Below are positions 17,826 to 26,476 of a DNA stretch of 64,000 nt, piece after piece. Source of the DNA: JBMYTN01 sp049604415. Lineage in GTDB: Bacteria > Pseudomonadota > Alphaproteobacteria > Rhodospirillales > Rhodospirillaceae. The notes beneath the pieces were generated by a model. It ran no database searches and was not told where the DNA came from. It saw only the letters and a program-made list of their open reading frames with translations. The position numbers were made by a program, and so were the translations under genes. The stretch covers positions 1-64,000 of the forward strand of contig JBMYTN010000008.1 of NCBI GenBank assembly GCA_049604415.1. The letters run 5' to 3'. The stretch's first letter is position 1. Every line of letters begins with the position of its first letter.

Positions 17826-19084
17826 CAGACCCAGCCCCCCTTGCCCCGCCCAAACCCTGGCTGACGGTGGTCGGCATGGGCGATGACGGCCCCGACGGCC
17901 TCAGCCCGGCCCGCCAAGCGCTGATCGCCAATGCGGCGATCTTGGCGGGCAATGCCCGGCTGATGGCCTTGGTAGAAAAGATGCCAGGGCGTAACGAAAT
18001 CCAAAAAAAGATTGTTTACGAGACTTTAGAAGGCTTTCTCGATGACATCGGCGCGCATCGCGACGCTCCGGGCGGCGTGGTGGTGCTGGCCACCGGCGAT
18101 CCCATGAGCCATGGGGTCGGGGTGACCCTCAGCCGCCGGTTTTCCTTTGCCGAAATGCTGGTCCTGCCCCATCCCGGAGCGTTCAGCGAGGCTGCCGCCC
18201 GCCTCGGCTGGGCCTTGCAGGATGTGGAATGCGTCTCGATCCACAATCGTCCGCCGGAAACCCTGCTGCGCCATGTCGGGCACGGGGTCAGGCTGCTGGT
18301 GCTCTGCCGGGATGGCAAAACCCCCTCGGTGGTAGCCCATATGCTGGCCCGAAAAGGCTTTGCCGACAGCGTCATGACCGTGTTTGAGCATTTGGGCGGG
18401 GTCCGGGAAACCCGACGCGAAGCGATTATCTATGAATGGACCAATGAGCCCTGCGCCGATCTGTGTTTGATTGCCTTGGATTGTGTGCTCGATGCCGGTT
18501 TGTCTGTCCCTGGGGCCTTGCCGGGCCTGGAAGACGACCTGTTCGACCATGACGGCATGATGACCAAACGCGAAGTCCGCACGGTCACGCTGTCCTCCCT
18601 GGCCCCAACCCCTGGCGCCCTGCTCTGGGATGTGGGGGCGGGCTGTGGCTCCGTGGCCATTGAATGGATGCGGGTCCAGAGCCGGACCAAAGCCGTCGCC
18701 TTTGAAAGCGACCGGGCGCGCATCGCCAAGCTGGCCCGCAATGCAGTGCTGCTCGGTGTCCCGGAGCTTGATGTGGTGTTTGGCCGCGCCCCGGCCATCT
18801 TGGCCGAACGCCCCGATGACGAAATCCCCGATGCGGTGTTCATTGGCGGAGGCCTGGGCGAGGATGGCGTGCTGGAGGCCTGTTGGGAGCGGCTGCGCGT
18901 GGGCGGCACCCTGGTGGCCAATGCGGTGACCATCGAGGCGGAACTGCGCCTCATGGCCTGGCATCAGGACCATGGCGGGGATTTATCTCGGATCTCGGTC
19001 TCCCGCCTGGAGCCGATCTCGGATCGCTTCAATGCCTGGAAAGCCGCCGCACCGGTGACCCATTACCGGGTGATCAAACAATGA
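17822..19084 (+). CDS. cobL: Precorrin-6Y C5,15-methyltransferase (decarboxylating)
   Basis: 420 residues with both CobL modules. The N-terminal CbiE-type methylase (about 10-215) has VVGMGDDGPDGL and LATGDPMSHGVG. The C-terminal CbiT-type methylase/decarboxylase (about 235-420) has the SAM-binding DVGAGCGSVAIEW and FIGGG. It methylates C5 and C15 and removes the C12 acetate carboxyl. ATGA overlaps at both ends place it in a tightly coupled operon. The start at 17822 is fixed by the family N-terminus and the overlap. Confidence 0.96.
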   Translation: MTDPAPLAPPKPWLTVVGMGDDGPDGLSPARQALIANAAILAGNARLMALVEKMPGRNEIQKKIVYETLEGFLDDIGAHRDAPGGVVVLATGDPMSHGVGVTLSRRFSFAEMLVLPHPGAFSEAAARLGWALQDVECVSIHNRPPETLLRHVGHGVRLLVLCRDGKTPSVVAHMLARKGFADSVMTVFEHLGGVRETRREAIIYEWTNEPCADLCLIALDCVLDAGLSVPGALPGLEDDLFDHDGMMTKREVRTVTLSSLAPTPGALLWDVGAGCGSVAIEWMRVQSRTKAVAFESDRARIAKLARNAVLLGVPELDVVFGRAPAILAERPDDEIPDAVFIGGGLGEDGVLEACWERLRVGGTLVANAVTIEAELRLMAWHQDHGGDLSRISVSRLEPISDRFNAWKAAAPVTHYRVIKQ

Positions 19085-19827
19085 GCCCCACAGCCCGACC
19101 GGTTCTGAGCGGAGTTGGTGTTGGTCCGGGGGATCCGGAGCTGCTGACCATCAAAGCCCTGCGCATCATTGCGGAGGCGGACCGATTAGCCTATCCGGCC
19201 AATGCGGAGGGTCACAGCCTCGCTCTCAGCATTGTCCAGCCGCATTTGGCTGGGCTCGGGCCGAAGGCAGGGGCCGACATTGTCCTGCCGATGCGGTTTC
19301 TGCCCGGCGGCGGCCCAGAACATCCAGCCTATGACACCGGGGCTGCAGAGATCCGGCGCGCCCTGGAGGCAGGTCAGTCGGTGGCGTTCCTGTGCGAGGG
19401 CGACCCGCTGTTTTATGGCTCTTTCATTCAAATTCTCGACCGGCTGCAGGCCAGCGGCGATGGCCCCTTGCCACCCTATGAGGTCGCCGTGGTTCCCGGG
19501 GTCAATGCCATGGCCGCCTGTGCCGCCTTGGTGCCCCACCCTTTGGTGACCTGGGAGGAAAGCCTGTCGGTGATCCCGGCCACCCTGCCCGAAGCCGCCC
19601 TGCGCGCCCGCTTAGACGGCGTCGATGCGGCGGTTATTATGAAATTGGGACGGCATTTGCCCAAAGTCGCGGCTTTGTTGCGCGACGCCGGTTTGGCCGA
19701 TGGTGCCATGGTCGTGGTCCGCGCCGGATTGGAAGGCCAAGCCGTGTTGTCCCTGCCTGAAGCCCTGGAGGTTGGTGTGCCGTATTTTTCCCTGTTGATG
19801 GCCCGGCGCAGCGCGGTGCGGTCATGA
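19081..19827 (+). CDS. cobI: Precorrin-2 C20-methyltransferase
   Basis: A 248-residue SAM-dependent tetrapyrrole methylase: GVGVGPGDPELLTIKAL at the N-terminus, CEGDPLFYGSF in the middle and VVPGVNAMAACAA after it, the usual CobI/CbiL pattern. It makes precorrin-3A. It overlaps cobL upstream and the cbiG/cobJ gene downstream by four bases each. Confidence 0.96.
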   Translation: MSPTARPVLSGVGVGPGDPELLTIKALRIIAEADRLAYPANAEGHSLALSIVQPHLAGLGPKAGADIVLPMRFLPGGGPEHPAYDTGAAEIRRALEAGQSVAFLCEGDPLFYGSFIQILDRLQASGDGPLPPYEVAVVPGVNAMAACAALVPHPLVTWEESLSVIPATLPEAALRARLDGVDAAVIMKLGRHLPKVAALLRDAGLADGAMVVVRAGLEGQAVLSLPEALEVGVPYFSLLMARRSAVRS

Positions 19828-21110
19828 ACAGTTCTTTTCGCTTTGAGTCTGACCCGGTTTTTGTCTGTTTGACCGCCTCGGGGGCCGAAACGGCCCAGCG
19901 CCTGCGCCGTGCCCTTGGCCGAAACTATGCCCAAATCCATGGCCGGACGGGCCGAGTCCCGGAGGCCTTGGCAGATCAGACGTTTTCCGAAACGATCCCC
20001 CATCTTCAAGACCTGTTCCGCGCAGGCAGGCCCATTATCGGCCTGTGCGCCGCTGGCATCCTGATCCGCGCTTTGGCCCCGCTCTTGGCCGACAAACACA
20101 GCGAACCGGCGGTTTTGTCGGTTTCAGAGGACAGCCAAGTGGTGGTGCCCTTGCTCGGGGGCCATCATGGAGCCAACCGGCTGGCCGAACAGCTGGCCCA
20201 GGCCAGCGGCGGCGTGGCAGCCCTGACCACGGCAGGGGATCGCAGCCTCGGTCTGGCCCTGGATGAGCCCCCCGCTGGCTGGCGGGTGGCCGACCCGACC
20301 CCGGCGAAAGCCTTGGCGGCGGCTCTTCTCGCAGGCGAAACGGTTTCTATTACCCGTCCGGAGGGCATTGCCCTGGACTGGCCGCCTGCGGGCAGCCTGC
20401 CCGAAGCCGAAGACAGCCCGCAACGCCTGGTGATCACCGAGCGCAGCGTAACTGAGGAGGAGGCTGGGGCGGAGGCTGGGGATGCGCTGACACTCCATCC
20501 ACCGGTTTTGGCGCTGGGCATTGGCTGCGAGCGGGATTGTCCAGCCGACCAGGTGGCGGCTTTGGTGGCAAACACCCTCGCGGAGACCGGCTACAGCGCC
20601 GATGCGGTGGCCTGCGTGGTCTCCATCGATCTGAAAAGCGACGAAACCGCAATCCTGGCCCAGGCCGCCCAAATGGGCGTGCCCGCCCGGTTCTTTGACG
20701 CCGCCACCTTGGAGGTGGAAACGCCGCGCCTGCAAACACCATCCGATGTGGTGTTCCGAGAGGTTGGCTGCCATGGAGTCGCCGAGGGGGCCGCCTTAGC
20801 CGCCGTCGGGCCGGAAGGGACCCTGGTGGTGGCCAAACGCAAGGCCGCCCGTTGCACCGTTGCCCTGGCCCGCGCTGCGACTGTCTTAGATCCAAGCCAG
20901 ATTGGCCGCGCCCGGGGTCAGCTTTTTGTCGTCGGGATCGGCCTGGCGCACGCCGGAGGTCTCCGCCGCCATCGCCCAGGCCACCGATCTGGTCGGCTAT
21001 GGGCTATATCTGGATCTTCTTGGTCCCTTGGCCGAGGGCAAGGCCCGGCACCAATCGGAGCTGGGCGAGGAAACCGAACGCGCCCGCAAGGCCGTGGCTC
21101 TGGCCGCTGA
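19824..21110 (+). CDS. cbiG: CbiG-like part of a cbiG-cobJ fusion, reading frame broken near 20935
   Basis: Residues 1 to about 370 are CbiG-like: VFVCLTASGAETAQRL, GLCAAGILIRALAP, LGGHHGANRLAEQLA (central domain) and GIGCERDCPADQVAALV (C-terminal CobE/CbiG domain). The frame then enters the CobJ start, GQLFVVGIG, and runs into unrelated residues (LAHAGGLRRHRPG...) up to 21110, while CobJ continues in another frame (next entry). CbiG in this setting is tied to ring opening and loss of a two-carbon fragment in the anaerobic-type route; in fused proteins its exact role is less certain. About 57 residues at the end of this frame are frameshift noise. Confidence 0.82.
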   Translation: MNSSFRFESDPVFVCLTASGAETAQRLRRALGRNYAQIHGRTGRVPEALADQTFSETIPHLQDLFRAGRPIIGLCAAGILIRALAPLLADKHSEPAVLSVSEDSQVVVPLLGGHHGANRLAEQLAQASGGVAALTTAGDRSLGLALDEPPAGWRVADPTPAKALAAALLAGETVSITRPEGIALDWPPAGSLPEAEDSPQRLVITERSVTEEEAGAEAGDALTLHPPVLALGIGCERDCPADQVAALVANTLAETGYSADAVACVVSIDLKSDETAILAQAAQMGVPARFFDAATLEVETPRLQTPSDVVFREVGCHGVAEGAALAAVGPEGTLVVAKRKAARCTVALARAATVLDPSQIGRARGQLFVVGIGLAHAGGLRRHRPGHRSGRLWAISGSSWSLGRGQGPAPIGAGRGNRTRPQGRGSGR

Positions 21111-21735
21111 AGGCCGCACCGTCGCCCTGGTCTGCTCCGGTGATGCCGGGATCTATGCCCTGGCCACCCTGGTGTTTGAGGTTTTGGAACAGGACGGTCC
21201 GGCCCATCCGGACTGGGCTAAGATCGCGGTCCAGGTCTGCCCTGGGATTTCGGCCCTGCAGGCTGCAGCGGCCCGGGCCGGTGCCCCCATTGGCCATGAT
21301 TTCTGCGCCATCAGCCTCTCGGACCTTCTGACCCCGGTCGAAACCGTCGAGCAGCGGGTCAAGGCCGCCGCAGAGGGCGATTTTGTCATCGCTTTTTACA
21401 ATCCGGTTTCGAAACGGCGTCGGGTTTTGCTGGAAAAGGCCCGGGATATCCTGCTCGACCACCGCCCGCCAGAGACCCCGGTGATCCTGGCGCGCAATCT
21501 GGGCCGCGATGGCGAGGAGATCCGGGTGGTGCCCCTGGCCACGCTCACGGTCGATATGGCCGACATGCTGACCTTGGTGATGATCGGGGCTTCGACCACC
21601 CGCCAGATCGGCACTTGGGTTTATACCCCCCGGGGCTATGCCAAAAAGCGCGCGGGTGCCGGTACGGACTCCGATAGGGGCACCGCCACCGACATCGCGA
21701 CCTCCCAGACGACCGCCAAAGGACTTGGAGCATGA
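20902..21735 (+). CDS. cobJ: Precorrin-3B C17-methyltransferase part (CobJ), frameshifted from cbiG
   Basis: From about residue 12 onward this is a clear CobJ: AWRTPEVSAAIAQATDLVGYG, VCSGDAGIYALA, CPGISALQAAAARAGAP, IAFYNPVSKRR and NLGRDGEEI. Its N-terminal SAM loop (family form VVGIGPG) is split: VVGIG is in the upstream frame, and the Pro-Gly is missing. The only start here is a TTG whose first residues are out-of-frame filler. Restoring 11 bases between two GGGATCGGCC-like repeats near 20936 would fuse both parts in frame. It is either a pseudogene or a sequence/assembly error; operon overlaps on both sides argue that the gene was recently intact. Confidence 0.82.
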   Translation: MAAPGVSFLSSGSAWRTPEVSAAIAQATDLVGYGLYLDLLGPLAEGKARHQSELGEETERARKAVALAAEGRTVALVCSGDAGIYALATLVFEVLEQDGPAHPDWAKIAVQVCPGISALQAAAARAGAPIGHDFCAISLSDLLTPVETVEQRVKAAAEGDFVIAFYNPVSKRRRVLLEKARDILLDHRPPETPVILARNLGRDGEEIRVVPLATLTVDMADMLTLVMIGASTTRQIGTWVYTPRGYAKKRAGAGTDSDRGTATDIATSQTTAKGLGA

Positions 21736-22523
21736 CGGTTTATTTCATTGGTGCCGGTCCCGGCGCGCCGGATCTGTTGACCTTGCGCGGGCTGCGGCTG
21801 GTGCGGACCTGTCCGGTGGTGCTCTATGCGGGTTCCTTGGTGCCACCCGAAGTGGTTGCCGAGGCCGGGGCCGATGTCGCCGATCCGCCGCCCCAGGGCA
21901 TTATCGTGCGTGACACCGCACCCATGGCGCTCGATGCGATCATTGCCGAGATTGAGGCCGCCCACACAGCCGGGCTGGATGTGGCCCGGCTGCATTCCGG
22001 GGATCCCAGCCTCTATGGTGCGATTGCCGAGCAGATCCGTCGCCTGGACGCCTTGGCCATCCCTTGGGAGATCTGCCCTGGCGTTCCGGCCTATGCCGCC
22101 GCCGCAGCCGCTTTGGGCCGGGAGTTGACCCTGCCCGATGTCTCGCAAAGCGTGATCCTGACCCGGACTGCCGTGCGCACCGGAAGCATGCCGAACCAGG
22201 AGGATCTGGAAACCTTTGGCCGCAGCGGCGCAACCCTGGCGATCCATCTCTCGGTCAACAATCTGGCCCATGTGGTCAAGACCTTGAGCCCGCTATACGG
22301 TGCAGACTGCCCCGTCGCTGTGGTCTATCGGGTGACTTGGCCCGACCAGGGCCTCGTCCGGGGCACCTTGGCCGACATTCGCGATAAGGTGAAGGCCCAG
22401 GGCTGGACCCGTACCGCGCTGATCCTGGTGGGCCGGGTGCTCGACGATGCGGCTGCGTTCCCGGATAGCCATCTCTATGATGCGGCCCATGACCATGTGC
22501 TGCGCCCGGCCAGCGCCAAATAG
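21732..22523 (+). CDS. cobM: Precorrin-4 C11-methyltransferase
   Basis: 263 residues with the CobM/CbiF pattern: YFIGAGPGAPDLLTLRG, LYAGSLVPPEV, RLHSGDPSLYGAI, PGVPAYAAAAA and ILTRTAVRTGSMP. It methylates C11 of precorrin-4. It overlaps the CobJ stop by ATGA. It is the last Cob enzyme of the operon; the next gene begins 36 bp later. Confidence 0.96.
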   Translation: MTVYFIGAGPGAPDLLTLRGLRLVRTCPVVLYAGSLVPPEVVAEAGADVADPPPQGIIVRDTAPMALDAIIAEIEAAHTAGLDVARLHSGDPSLYGAIAEQIRRLDALAIPWEICPGVPAYAAAAAALGRELTLPDVSQSVILTRTAVRTGSMPNQEDLETFGRSGATLAIHLSVNNLAHVVKTLSPLYGADCPVAVVYRVTWPDQGLVRGTLADIRDKVKAQGWTRTALILVGRVLDDAAAFPDSHLYDAAHDHVLRPASAK

Positions 22524-22559
22524 GCCAGAGCCCACAATCCTCTCCTTAAGGCCCTGCCC

Positions 22560-23357
22560 ATGTCCGACCAGCCCCTCCCCGACAACGTCCATGCGGTGAT
22601 GCGCGCCCATGTCTTACAGGCTCTGGAATCCGACCAGGCTGGGGAGCCGGAGCTGTTCCAGCTGTTTTTTGACTTCTGCCATTACCGGCTGGCGTTTTTG
22701 AAACAGCGGGTGCGCGAACGGCTGGGGACCAATATTGTCGCCGGACCGTTCCAAGGCATGCGCTTTGACATCGGGCCGGTGGGCTCCTGCCTGCTGCCCA
22801 AGCTGCTCGGCACCTATGAACAGGAGCTGCACCCGGTGATCCGCAAAGCGGTGCGGCGCGGTTATAAGCGGATCATCAATCTGGGCTGTGCCGAGGGCCT
22901 CTATGCGGTCGGCTTCAAACGCCTGATGCCCGACACCGAAATCATCGCCGTCGACATCCTGCCGGAGGCCCGGGCCAAATGTCAGGCCATGGCCGAGCTA
23001 AACGGTGTGGAACTGGTGATCAGCGACGGGTTGGCGCATAGCGATCTGGCCCGGCTCTGCACCCCGGACACCTTGATCTGGAGCGACATTGAAGGCGCGG
23101 AGGAAGATCTGCTCGACCCCGAGGCGGTCCCCGCCCTGAAAACCACCGATATGGTGGTTGAGCTGCATGAGACCGCCATCGAGGCCCTGCCGCCCCGCTA
23201 CAAGGCAAGCCATGACGTCAAACTGCTGATGCCGGGCGTGCATGGCTTTGCCTGGCCGGGCTTTTTGGACGATGTCTCCGACATCGACCTGGCATTGTTG
23301 CAATGGGAAATGCGCTATGGGCCGTTGCCCTGGGCCGTGATGACCAGCAAGGCCTGA
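22560..23357 (+). CDS. Class I SAM-dependent methyltransferase (FkbM-like), substrate unknown
   Basis: 265 residues. A Rossmann methylase core begins at about 95 with motif I INLGCAEGLYAVG, then ..IIAVDILPEAR for the SAM-binding acidic residue, and SDIEGAEEDLL in place of motif IV. The first 90 residues are helical and specific. The 36-bp gap to cobM allows co-transcription, but nothing in the sequence ties it to corrin chemistry; it may act on a sugar or polysaccharide as FkbM relatives do. Confidence 0.75.
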   Translation: MSDQPLPDNVHAVMRAHVLQALESDQAGEPELFQLFFDFCHYRLAFLKQRVRERLGTNIVAGPFQGMRFDIGPVGSCLLPKLLGTYEQELHPVIRKAVRRGYKRIINLGCAEGLYAVGFKRLMPDTEIIAVDILPEARAKCQAMAELNGVELVISDGLAHSDLARLCTPDTLIWSDIEGAEEDLLDPEAVPALKTTDMVVELHETAIEALPPRYKASHDVKLLMPGVHGFAWPGFLDDVSDIDLALLQWEMRYGPLPWAVMTSKA

Positions 23358-23397
23358 ACGGCCTCGGCCCTTTGCTCCCAACTCCCAACCCGATCTA

Positions 23398-23631
23398 TCA
23401 ATGGACCGAGAGCGGGGTCATGTCATGTTGGGTGATCACCGCACGGGCCAGATCGCGGCTGTTGGCCGTGCCGATCTGCTCACCATTGGCGGCATGGATG
23501 GTCCACTGCGCCTCGCCTTGCTTGGCATAGGCAATCACATTCAAACCAATCGCCGCCATATCGATGGCTTTATGCGGGGCCAGAGCCTGCTCGGCTGCGG
23601 TAGCGTCCTGTTTGATGTCTGAATTGCTCAT
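23398..23631 (-). CDS. DUF1150 family protein
   Basis: A 77-residue protein starting MSNSDIKQDATAAEQ and containing the family core VIAYAKQGEAQWTIHAANGE with TANSRDLARAVI. DUF1150 proteins are small, cytoplasmic and found next to hsp20 genes in Alphaproteobacteria; function unknown. It begins 10 bp after the hsp20 stop and is surely co-transcribed. The frame is open further upstream across hsp20, but only this start fits the family. Confidence 0.9.
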   Translation of the reverse strand: MSNSDIKQDATAAEQALAPHKAIDMAAIGLNVIAYAKQGEAQWTIHAANGEQIGTANSRDLARAVITQHDMTPLSVH

Positions 23632-23641
23632 AAACTGCGTC

Positions 23642-24136
23642 CTATTCCGGTGCGTCCAAGGTCCGCTCTGCGGACACATCGATGGTTTTGGTCTTCGGTC
23701 CGGCGTCCTTGCCCTCTTCCCCAGGCTTGCCGCCGATTTTGATATGGCGGACACGGGGTTCCGGCTGCGGGCGTTCCAGATCCACATTCAGCAATCCGTT
23801 CTCTAGGAACGCTGCGGTGATCTCGATGCCCTCGGCCAGGACAAAGCTGCGTTGGAATTGGCGGGAGGCGATGCCACGATGCAGGAAGATCCGCTCCGCA
23901 TCCTCTTGGCCACGTTTGCCCCGGATGACGAGCTGGTTGTCTTCCACGGAGACCGCAAGGTCTTCCTCGGCGAATCCGGCCACCGCAAGGGTGATCCGCA
24001 GACCCGTATCGCTGACCTGTTCGATGTTGTAGGGCGGATAGCCTTCCGCCTGTGTCTTGGAGACGCGATCAAGCACGCGTTCAAAATGGTCAAAGCCCAG
24101 CAAAAGCGGGCTGTTAAAGACGGACAGTCTGGTCAC
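23642..24136 (-). CDS. Small heat-shock protein (Hsp20 / alpha-crystallin)
   Basis: 164 residues. The start is a GTG at 24136 (reads VTRLSVFNSPLLLGFDHFERVL) with GGAGG 8 nt upstream; the frame is open far upstream but without family similarity. The alpha-crystallin domain (about 30-135) has YPPYNIEQVSDTGLRITLAVAGF, LVIRGKR and a C-terminal ENGLLNVDLER. A charged tail follows. It is an ATP-independent holdase that binds unfolding proteins under heat stress. No RpoH-type promoter could be assigned with confidence. Confidence 0.93.
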   Translation of the reverse strand: MTRLSVFNSPLLLGFDHFERVLDRVSKTQAEGYPPYNIEQVSDTGLRITLAVAGFAEEDLAVSVEDNQLVIRGKRGQEDAERIFLHRGIASRQFQRSFVLAEGIEITAAFLENGLLNVDLERPQPEPRVRHIKIGGKPGEEGKDAGPKTKTIDVSAERTLDAPE

Positions 24137-24377
24137 GTCATATCCTCCGTTGCGCATGAACCGAAGGTGAAAGGACTGGCGACTGGGGGGCCCGATATCG
24201 GCGACCCCTGCTGCCGTTGATGCCGTAATGGCCACCAACCCCCTAAATTTCGGGTCTTCCAACCCGGCAGTCAAGCCGCCGGGCCAAAACCCGACCCTGT
24301 GCTCCACCCGGCCTATGCCCACATGCCATGCTTCGACTATGATGGCGGCCTTGCCCCCGCCCACCGGAGCGCCCTTC

Positions 24378-26459
24378 ATGTCCCAGCCTCCGGACCATTC
24401 CGGTCCTGCCCCAGCCGCTAGCCCACCCGCCGCCCCCAGTCCGGATCTGGACTGGGAGGACCCGGACGGCCCCGGGGCCGATGATGCCCTGGGGGCCCTG
24501 CTGGAAGGCATTGATGTGCCCGCCTTTGTCGTTGACGCGGCGGGCACGGTCCTGCGCACCGGACCGGCGGGCTTGCTGGCCCTGGGCATCAAAGATGGCA
24601 AAACGGCGCGGGGCCGGGACTGCTTTGATGCCTTCCGTGCCTCCCTGGCCGAAGATGTCCGCACCGCCCTGCAACGCCTGCTCACTGGGGATGGCCCGCA
24701 AACCGTCGAAGATCCCGATGGCGGCCCGGAGGAGGTCCGCTTGCTGCCCACCGGCGGCGGACGGCTGCCCAATGGTCGCCCTGACCCGGCCCGACCGCCG
24801 ACGGGAGCCGCCATTTTGCTCCGCGAACGCTATGACGGGGCCACCGCCATGGCCCTGCGCGACAGCGAGGAACGCTTCAAACGGGCGTTTTCCGCTGCGG
24901 GCCATGGCATCGTCCTGGTCGATCCGGATGCCCGACTACGGGGCGTCAACCGCTCCTTCATCGACATGGTTATGACCGAGCCGACCCCCAGCGGTGCCTT
25001 CGCCACGGTGACCCTGGACCCGGAAAGCTGGGTCGGTCAGGACTTTACCCGGCTGGTGTTCCCCGGCGACATCCCGATCGCCAAGGATCTGGTGCGCCGC
25101 CTGCGGGCCGGTAAACGGTCCGCCGCCACGGTGCGGATGCGCTTTGTCCGCCAGGATGACAGCAATCTTTATGGTCTGGTCACCACGGCGACCCATTGGG
25201 ATCGGGCCGATGACAAGCCCTATTTGATCGTCCACATCACCGACCGAACTGCCGAGCATCAGGCTGAGACCCGGCTGCGGGAAGCCAAGGAGGAGGCCGA
25301 CAAGGCCAGCCGGGCCAAGACCCGCTTCTTAGCCGCCGCCTCCCATGACCTGCGCCAGCCGCTTCAGGCGCTCAACATGTTCCTGACCGCTTTGACCAAT
25401 CGGGAAGACAATCCGGACAAACGCAAGATCCTGCAAAAGGCCGATAATGCGGCCATCGCCCTGGCCGGTCTACTCAACACCCTATTGGATATTTCCAAGC
25501 TGGATGCTGGGTTGATGCGTTGCGATTCCCGCTCCACCGCCCTGGGGCCGTTGCTGCAGCGGCTGGCCGAAGAATTCGTCACCGTCGCCGACAGCAAAGG
25601 ACTGGAGTTCCGCCTCGTCCCGACCTCGGTGATGGTCTGGGCCGACCCGGCCCTGGTGGAAATCATCCTGCGCAATTTCCTCGGCAATGCGGTGCGCTAC
25701 ACCAAATCCGGTCGCCTGCTGCTTGGTGTGCGCCAGCGCAGCGGTCCCAACGGCCCGGTGATCTCCATAGAAGTGGTCGATACCGGGCCGGGCATCCCCC
25801 AGGACCAATTGGATCTGATCTTCGAAGACTTCCACCAGGTCGAAAATCCCGACCGGGAAAAGGGCGAGGGGCTGGGCCTGGGTCTGGCCATTGTCGCCCG
25901 GGTCACCAAGCTGTTGCAGGCCGAGATCACCGTCAAATCCAATCCGGGGCGAGGCTCCTGCTTTTCGCTGGTGCTGCCGCGCTCCTCCGGCGAGGCTTTT
26001 GATCCGACCTTCGAAGCCATGCTGTCCGGAGCCATGGCCGCAGAGCCGGCCCAGGGCCTGCAGGTCATGATCGTTGATGACGATCCCGCCGTGCGCGATG
26101 GTCTGACCCTGATGCTGGAGGAATGGGATTGCGACGTCCTGGCCTTTGACAGCTTGGCGGCGGTCGATGATGCCTTGGATGAGAGCATCGTCGCCTTGGG
26201 CGCACCGGATGTGATCATCACCGATTACCGCATCGGCGATCAGGTCACCGGTGTGGAAGCAGTGGATTTGATCCGATCACGCTATGGCCAACCGATCCCG
26301 GCCATGGTGCTGACCGGGGACACCGCGCCGCAACGGCTGAAGGATGTGGAAGCCAGCGGCCTGCCGGTGATCCACAAACCCGCCCGCGCCGAGGTCCTGC
26401 GTAGCACCATTTCGGAGCTGGTGGCCAATCAGTGGCGCGAGGCGGATTTTGAATTGTAG
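24378..26459 (+). CDS. PAS hybrid histidine kinase with C-terminal receiver
   Basis: 693 residues from MSQPPDHSG, chosen because GGAG precedes this ATG; an ATG at 24228 is also open. The N-terminus is Pro/Ala-rich with a poor PAS-like domain (about 45-130), then a PAS domain (about 165-285), HisKA with SHDLRQPLQ (phospho-His 323), and HATPase_c with NFLGNAVRYT, DTGPGIP and GEGLGLGLAIV. A receiver with Asp 616 (ITDYRIG) and KPARAE follows. No transmembrane helix is visible, so it senses a cytoplasmic signal. The LRQPLQALNMF type is common in hybrid kinases paired with LuxR regulators, but no partner is nearby. Confidence 0.92.
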   Translation: MSQPPDHSGPAPAASPPAAPSPDLDWEDPDGPGADDALGALLEGIDVPAFVVDAAGTVLRTGPAGLLALGIKDGKTARGRDCFDAFRASLAEDVRTALQRLLTGDGPQTVEDPDGGPEEVRLLPTGGGRLPNGRPDPARPPTGAAILLRERYDGATAMALRDSEERFKRAFSAAGHGIVLVDPDARLRGVNRSFIDMVMTEPTPSGAFATVTLDPESWVGQDFTRLVFPGDIPIAKDLVRRLRAGKRSAATVRMRFVRQDDSNLYGLVTTATHWDRADDKPYLIVHITDRTAEHQAETRLREAKEEADKASRAKTRFLAAASHDLRQPLQALNMFLTALTNREDNPDKRKILQKADNAAIALAGLLNTLLDISKLDAGLMRCDSRSTALGPLLQRLAEEFVTVADSKGLEFRLVPTSVMVWADPALVEIILRNFLGNAVRYTKSGRLLLGVRQRSGPNGPVISIEVVDTGPGIPQDQLDLIFEDFHQVENPDREKGEGLGLGLAIVARVTKLLQAEITVKSNPGRGSCFSLVLPRSSGEAFDPTFEAMLSGAMAAEPAQGLQVMIVDDDPAVRDGLTLMLEEWDCDVLAFDSLAAVDDALDESIVALGAPDVIITDYRIGDQVTGVEAVDLIRSRYGQPIPAMVLTGDTAPQRLKDVEASGLPVIHKPARAEVLRSTISELVANQWREADFEL

Positions 26460-26476
26460 GACGGGACGTTGAGAGC

